A stretch of 64,000 bases of DNA from Edaphochlamys debaryana (Eukaryota > Chlorophyta > Chlorophyceae > Chlamydomonadales): the NCBI GenBank assembly GCA_016858145.1, contig JAEHOE010000001.1, forward strand, positions 3,968,001-4,032,000, written 5' to 3'. Numbering within the stretch: position 1 is the first letter of the stretch; the number at the start of each line of letters is the position of its first letter. Made by a program: the position numbers and the translations under genes. This document shows positions 58,501 through 64,000 of this stretch, in pieces. Under the pieces are notes generated by a model that worked only from the letters and a program-made list of their open reading frames with translations, did no database searches and was not told the origin of the DNA.

Positions 58501-61500
58501 TGGAGGTGGATTGCGCAGACGGCTGTAGTACAAGCATTGGCTGTGGGCCTCGACGTATCCCAGACTCCCAACGCCACCTCTCCCCTCCGTGCGCAGGCGC
58601 CCACGCCCCTGCAGACGGGGCTGCTCATCGCGCTGGCCGTCATGACCCTGGACTTCCTGGTGCAGGAGACCCGGCAGGTGCGTGAGGGCACCGCAGGCTA
58701 CACCTGCACGCCACGTGAGCCCCTCCTGCCGTCATGGGGTAACCGCCCTTGCCTTCGTGTGCCCCACCTCCCTGCAGATCCGGCATTTTGGCTTCCGTAT
58801 CCTGCGCCACACATGGGACGTGCTCGACATATGCAGCGTTGGGCTGGTAGTGGCCTCCATTACCCTGCACTTCAGGTGCGCCCGGGTTGGCGGCCTTGAG
58901 GCCACCCTGTGCCACTCTGTGCATCGTCCCACCTGCCCCGCCTTGCTTGCGCGCAGCTGCACGTCGGACGTGGGCCCCGTGTCGCTGCGGGCGCTGGCGG
59001 CTGTGCAGATTCTGCTGCTCTTCATGCGCCTGCTCTACTTCGCCATGGCCAGCGAGCGGCTGGGCTCCTTCGTGAGGTGAGGCGGGCCGGGCCAGGATGC
59101 TAAAGCCTGATTCTTGCGGGTCACTGGCTCAACCCTTGCCGTCCTGACACCACCGCCCAACTGACAGGATGGTGCTGGAAACGACGTGGGACCTGCTGCT
59201 CTTCTTCCTGTTTCTCTCGGTGGTGTTCGTGGGCTTCGGTCTGGCCATCATCATAGCGCAGGGCGAGGTGGCACAGGTGGGCACAAATAGCGCACGGCGA
59301 GGTGGCTATTGGTAACTCAAGTCGACCGCCAACTACCCGCCGCCGCTTCTGACCGTCGAAGGCGTCGTCGTGAAGCGTAACATCAGATGCTGTATTGTTG
59401 GGCAGCAAAGTGGTCGCTCTCAACGTTCCGCCTTCCCTTGCCGCCCTGGACCCGTGCCCCCCACAGGAGGAGATGGTCTTCATCAAGCTCTTCACAATGT
59501 TGTTCGGTGAGCGAGAGGGAGGGGACAGCACGGCGGCCAGTCCCCAGTCCGCAGGTCTTGCTGTCCCGAGTCCCCAAGCCTGAGCCATCCGCCATCCGTC
59601 CGCCTATCACCCGACCTGTGTCCTCAACCTGTGCCCCGACCTGTGCCCCAGGTGACTTTGATGTGAACTTCCTTGGTGATACGGAGAACACGGACGGCGG
59701 ATCGCCGCTGGGGCTGGACACCATGACCAAAATCTTCGCCTCCATCTATATGTGAGCCCAGGCCAGCGCCAGCATGGCCTCCAAAAGCATAATGCTACCC
59801 ACCCTATCCGCCAACCAACAACCCGGACCCTGGCCCCTTACGCCTCCTCCCCGCCCAGGATCCTGGTCACCATTGTGCTGCTCAACCTGCTCATCTCCAT
59901 CATCAGCGAGAGCTACGAGCGCATCCGGGAGAACGAGCGCTGGGAGTCGCTGAGGAACAAGGTGAGCCGCCGGCCCTGTGGCAAGCCATGCGGGACTCAA
60001 CGCCAGGCCCTTGCCGTGCTCACCCACTGCTAGAGCGGCAGGTCATGACCCTATGGCAGCCAAGGGCGGTGGCGATGTTTGAAGCCGCTTATGGCGAACT
60101 TGAAGCGTGTGGTGCCCTGTCGGTTGGGGCCCCACATTGGGATCCTGCAGACATGCCCTCATCCTCACCAAACGCCCCGTTCGCCGTCTCCCCCCCGCAC
60201 AGGCGCTGCTGGTGGTGGAGTCCGAGACGCAGCTGTACCGTATGTTCCTGCGCTGGCTGTACCGCACGCTGGCCCCAGTGTCCCAGGGCCTGCCGGCCAG
60301 CGAGCGGCGCTACCGCTACCTGTACGTGATCGCGGTGAGCTGCTGGCCGCTGGAGCGGTGGCTGCTACCTAGGGTGATGCATGCGCATGGGGTGCATGGT
60401 TCCACCCTTGGCCAAGGCTTGCCCAAGGGTGCGGCAGTCAGCTGCCCCGCCGACGTGCCCTCGTGATCTGGCCCATTCACGCTGTCCTTTTCGATGCGCC
60501 CTCCTGCAGCCCGAGTACGCCCGGAAGTCAGGCGGTGCTGCCGGCGATGACGAGGACGGGGATGACGAGGACGACGACGAGGAGGATGACGACGAGTCTG
60601 CAGACGGGCAGTGGAACGGCCGCCTGGGGGAGCTCAAGCGCCACATGCAGTCGGTGGTGAGCAGGGGAGTGGGGGCCGCAGTGTAGCACCAACTGCTTGC
60701 CGTGTCGCCGTGCCGTTTGTCATGCTTCTCGTGCCAAATTGCGATGCAGGCGCGTGGCACGGTGGACGCCGTCCGGCGAGAGATAAGCAAGGCGATGAAG
60801 GAGATGCAGAAGAAGGCAAACGTGGGTGCAGGGCCGCAACGGCCTGGGGCGTGGCGGGGATGCCTGTATGAGAGTCTAGGTGAGGTTGACCCTGAACTCC
60901 GCAAGCCCCTCCACCCCGCCCTTGCTCGCCGCGCAGGAGGACCGGGTGACGGCTGAGCAGCTGGCCGAAGAAGCGGTCCCTGCAGCGGCAGCCGCTCAGG
61001 AAGCCGAGCCCCTTTTTGCAGCCGAACCACAGGCGGCGCACCTGTCCCCGGCCTCCACTCCAGGGCAGATGCGAGGCGAGGAGCAGGTAGATGTGCTGAC
61101 AAGCCCTAGGGCTCTTGGTCTGCAGCATGCCCAGGAGCACAGGATGGAGCCGCCCTTTTGCTCATCAAACCACCCTTCTTGGCCCTTCAGGCTTCGGCGG
61201 TGCCTTCCCTCTCCATCTCCCTGCGGAGCGGAGCTTTCCGCCCGGGCGCACGCGCTGCAGGTGGAGGGGACGACGCGGGCGCTCGGGGAGAGGTGGAGCC
61301 CGCCCCGCCCCCGCCAGCACTCCAGGCACGGTATCCCGACCAGGCGGGGCCGTCAGGGGCCCCATCGACAAGCCGCCCCGTGTCGGCCACCACGGGGCTG
61401 CCTGCCAGCCGCAGCGCGTCCTTGAACGGCCGGCCTCTGGGCCCGTCCCAGCCCTCGGGTGACCTGCTGCGCGAGCTGGGGGCTATCGGGGAGGTGGTGC

Positions 61501-61625
61501 CGGAGCCCGCTGTGGGGCGCACGGCCTCGCTTGCCGCCCGGCCTCCGTCTGGCCGGTCGGCGGCGAGGCCCCCCAGTGGCTTGGCAGCGGCGAGGCAAGG
61601 CAGCGGGGCGGGCGTGCCGCCGTAG
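52521..61625 (+). CDS. Six-transmembrane TRP/polycystin-type cation channel, about 1673 aa
   Basis: Thirty exons, e.g. 52521-52600, 52673-53021, 53207-53713, 53789-53836, 53948-54118, 54292-54498, 54626-54802, 54915-55235, 55570-55911, 56055-56177, 56294-56353, 56525-56684, 56876-57014, 57184-57283, 57397-57750, 57901-58055, 58249-58267, 58383-58505, 58597-58677, 58778-58875, 58957-59076, 59168-59276, 59467-59506, 59652-59751, 59859-59961, 60203-60334, 60510-60656, 60750-60821, 60937-61086, 61191-61625. Phases close. Residues 1-850 match no family I recognise and include an acidic coiled coil. Hydrophobic segments at 850-928 precede S1 (LLLHIAYMALFLAYAFTI), S2 (LLIALAVMTLDFLV), S3 (WDVLDICSVGLVVASI), S4 (LRALAAVQILLLFMRLLYFA), S5 (LLFFLFLSVVFVGFGLAIII), pore loop FIKLFTMLFGDFDVNFLG and S6 (VTIVLLNLLISIISESYERI). 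The C-terminus is acidic and disordered. S4 has few Arg, as in TRP channels, so it is not a voltage-gated type. The start ATG is provisional. Confidence 0.85.
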
Positions 61626-63092
61626 AGCCTGTGCATGCGTGGCAAGGCAACATTGCAGCAGCATTAATTGCGGCGACCAAACCCTCTGAGACATGAGGGG
61701 TCTTCACAGAGTGGCGGCAGCTAGCGCGTGACGGGAGAGAGGCGTGCATGGCGCGTCCCGGCGGGAGTCGACGTGGATCCTGCCTCCTGGTGGTACGCCC
61801 GCTGTATGGCACACGGCCCTGGGATGGTCAGGGTGTGCTAAGCACAGAAACCGGAAGCGGCGAGGCAGGAAGGACGCAAGGTTTTGAGGTGGCTGCACTC
61901 CTTGGACAGTAAATGGTTTGTGCATTGCTGACGCTTTCAAGTAGGACCAGGCCAAGAAGAGGGGCTTTGACTTGTGATACCGGTACTTGTGAAGCAGTAT
62001 ATAGCATGTGATAGCAGATAGCCCGTTGAGGGTGCGGCCCGTCTGCCCCAATACACGCTCAAATGGGTGCGCACGCCCACCGGGGGAAGAGCGGGATGAG
62101 AGGTGGGTGTAGACGACATCAACGAAGCGAGGCGCTTGGTTGTGGCGTAGGGCGTGTGTCGCAGACTACGCAGACCTGTGGGGCTTACCGAGTGAGGTCG
62201 TCGCCTGTGAACCGGGAGGGCCCGCGAGGGCAAAGGGGCACGCAATATCTCGCGGGTGGAAACGCACACGAGTTATGGAAACGGGGGGAGGGCGAGCTGC
62301 CGGGGCCGGCCAGGCTTCGCGTTAGAGCACACCAGCCTGCAGCAGAGCCCGAGGGAACGTCCAGAACCTACTTGGATAGCAATCCCGCTTACCTCGAGCT
62401 TACCCGAGCTTACCTTCGCGTGTGCCGAGGAGGGAGTTCCGCCACCGCCCGAGTTGACGCGACTAGAGCCCGCGAAAGCCTAGGTGTCCCCACACCCCAT
62501 GGAGCCGAACCTGGGGGTAAGGAAGACGTCGTCCGAGAAGAGGAGGAGAAGAGCGTCAGTACGCGACCATGGGGGCGGGCGGCGAGCGAGCAGAGCAGGT
62601 CTTGAACCCAGGAGAGCCTAGGAACTCGGGCGATGGCGGAAGAAGGGGTCACGCGACCTGCAAGGCTCAAGGGCACCCGGGCGGGCAGGCAGTACGGAAG
62701 TGACATGCCCCCGACGGCGGGGCCCCGCAGGCGACAGAACCGGCACCCGGAACCCGGAGCCCCACGGAGGCGAGTGGTGTGCAATGCAACGTACGAGGGA
62801 GAAGGGGGGAAGGGGTGCGGGCGTGCGTGTGCGCGACGCAGGGGCGGAGGCGGGCCATGCGTGGCTCCCCACCGTCCGCAGTGGGCACTGGGCTCCACGG
62901 GATCGCACCGGGGACGAGAGCAGGGATGAGAGGTGGGTCAAGCATGTGTAGGACTGGCAAGGGGCTTGGTATGGAAGACAGGAAAGACATGGTCAACGGA
63001 CAGCCTACAGTGCTGCCAGACTCCTTTGACAGTCGAAGAAGGGCAGCCTGGAGCAGCGAGGGCTCCCGGCTCCGGGGCCAGTGCAAATGTAA
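61626..63092 (+). other. Probable 3' UTR of the channel gene, with short repeats
   Basis: No exon recognised. The first plus-strand TGTAA noticed after the stop is at 63088-63092, implying a 3' UTR of about 1.47 kb. An exact 16-base repeat (GGGATGAGAGGTGGGT) occurs at 62093-62108 and 62923-62938. A 10-base tandem (CGAGCTTACC) occupies 62395-62414. Confidence 0.4.
63088..63092 (+). terminator. Candidate poly(A) signal TGTAA of the channel gene
   Basis: Only TGTAA noticed on the plus strand between the channel stop codon and the window end. Its distance (1.46 kb) makes the assignment uncertain. Confidence 0.3.
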
Positions 63093-63917
63093 CGGCTTCC
63101 AGCATCGCAGCGGTTGCCTCAACCGCCCGAACGCAGGCCACGGAGGGCCCAGCAACGGCTGCTTAGATTCGTTGACTCCACCGGGGCCAGCTACGTGGCG
63201 GCCTACTCCTGCGCTTAAAACGCATGGATGGGCCAGGGGAACACGAAGGGAACGCCCGTCCGACTCCTGGCGGTACATGCCCGAGGGCGTTTGCCGGCCA
63301 CCAGTGTGGTCCTGTGTGGTCCTGAGGTGGAGGCCCCCCCGGCTCCAAGTTAATTGCGGCATTCCAGGCGACGATCTTGTGTAGTTGAGGGCGGGAAACG
63401 TATCGACCCCGCTCGGACATGCCGGTGACATGTTTGGGCGTTCAACCTTCCCGCTTGTACTCAGACCGAGCGCAATGTTGTCAGCAAAGCTTATACATTT
63501 CGGATTCTGCGAGCCTGCATGCCGTGGTGCGGGCTGGTGGTGGAGAGGGGTTGAGGGCCCGGAGCCACACTCGAACATTGGGTCCCCCTGGGGGGCACCA
63601 CGGGGCTCAGCCCTTTTCCTGCCTTCGGGCAGCCTTGTCTCACCCCAATGCTCCCAACGCGCCCAAGCGCGGCAGCGATGGTCTAGGCTGGTCAAGCATC
63701 CACAGCTCCGTCCTAAGCCGCTGTCGCTCAGTCCACCATCGGATGGCGCCGCGCTGTCTCCTCGGGACCCTGTCCCTCCTCCGCCAGCGCCGCCGCTTGG
63801 AGATCACTTCACGCTTCCCCATAGGCGGCGCCCGCCCGCCCTCCCCCCCGTCCTGTCATGCGGACTAGCTGATGGCAAGATGAAGCCCTGACGGCCCCGC
63901 GCTGGCCGAGGAGCAGG
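63093..63917. other. Right-edge spacer, nothing recognised
   Basis: Open frames exist on both strands, but none shows a recognisable domain or a consistent set of splice sites. Confidence 0.4.
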
Positions 63918-64000
63918 ATGAAGCGGGCGTGGAAAATGGTCCCCGCTGCCGCTGTGGCCGCCTCCACAGTAGTCATGGCGAAGTTCCCCCCCCATGCAGC
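63918..64000 (+). CDS. Possible first exon of a secreted or membrane protein, cut by window end
   Basis: An ATG frame reads MKRAWKMVPAAAVAASTVVM to the window edge: two or three positive residues, then a hydrophobic Ala/Val run, as in a signal peptide or anchor. Only about 27 codons are visible, no domain can be named, and the match could be chance in GC-rich DNA. Confidence 0.2.
   Translation, partial: MKRAWKMVPAAAVAASTVVMAKFPPHA

Noticed and set aside
62667..63695. 342-codon open frame on the minus strand
   Set aside because: Low-complexity composition, no domain, no supporting splice pattern; open frames this long are frequent by chance in GC-rich DNA.

Overview
The window looks like nuclear DNA of a green alga of the Chlamydomonas/volvocine type. 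It is GC-rich. Its protein-coding genes are split by many short introns with GTGAGN/GTGNGN donors and pyrimidine-CAG acceptors. Several genes are followed by TGTAA, the poly(A) signal typical of this group. One gene encodes a 318-residue RACK1 (CBLP), and another a PSI-type chlorophyll a/b-binding protein. From memory, LHCA6 and CBLP lie close together on C. reinhardtii chromosome 6, so this is probably the syntenic block in C. reinhardtii or a relative. Exon models below were built by hand from splice consensus and unbroken reading phase. The phases close for the models as given; first exons, UTRs and a few flagged junctions are less certain.

Layout, left to right: (1) minus, 875-7287, a TOGARAM/crescerin-like TOG-domain protein; (2) plus, 7634-11960, an EGF-like plus exostosin (GT47) glycosyltransferase; (3) plus, 12750-20473, a large protein of unknown function that seems conserved with land plants, with one intron enlarged by internal duplication; (4) minus, 21601-23397, LHCA (probably LHCA6); (5) minus, 25108-26808, mitochondrial ribosomal protein L16; (6) plus, 27234-33702, NAA15, the auxiliary subunit of N-terminal acetyltransferase A; (7) plus, 35194-40916, an SBP-box transcription factor of the CRR1/SPL7 style; (8) plus, 43437-45090, RACK1/CBLP; (9) minus, 45668-47527, a probable organelle-targeted helical protein of unknown function; (10) minus, 47914-49753, a TraB/PrgY-like protein; (11) plus, 50079-51221, a small protein with a lipoyl-like domain that lacks the usual lipoyl-lysine motif; (12) plus, 52521-61625, a 30-exon six-transmembrane TRP/polycystin-type cation channel.

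The genes do not form one pathway. Two products concern cilia or possible ciliary membrane function (TOGARAM, TRP-type channel), two the ribosome and nascent chain (RACK1, NAA15), one the mitochondrial ribosome, one photosynthesis and one transcription. Three adjacent pairs are divergent with only 325-425 bp between start codons (TOGARAM/GT47, L16/NAA15, TraB/lipoyl-like). The L16/NAA15 spacer holds a striking 32-bp imperfect palindrome. The least explained items are the SBP domain with a substituted zinc ligand, the lipoyl-like domain without its lysine, the duplicated intron, a two-copy dispersed repeat, and the TRP-type channel with its long unrecognised N-terminal half.
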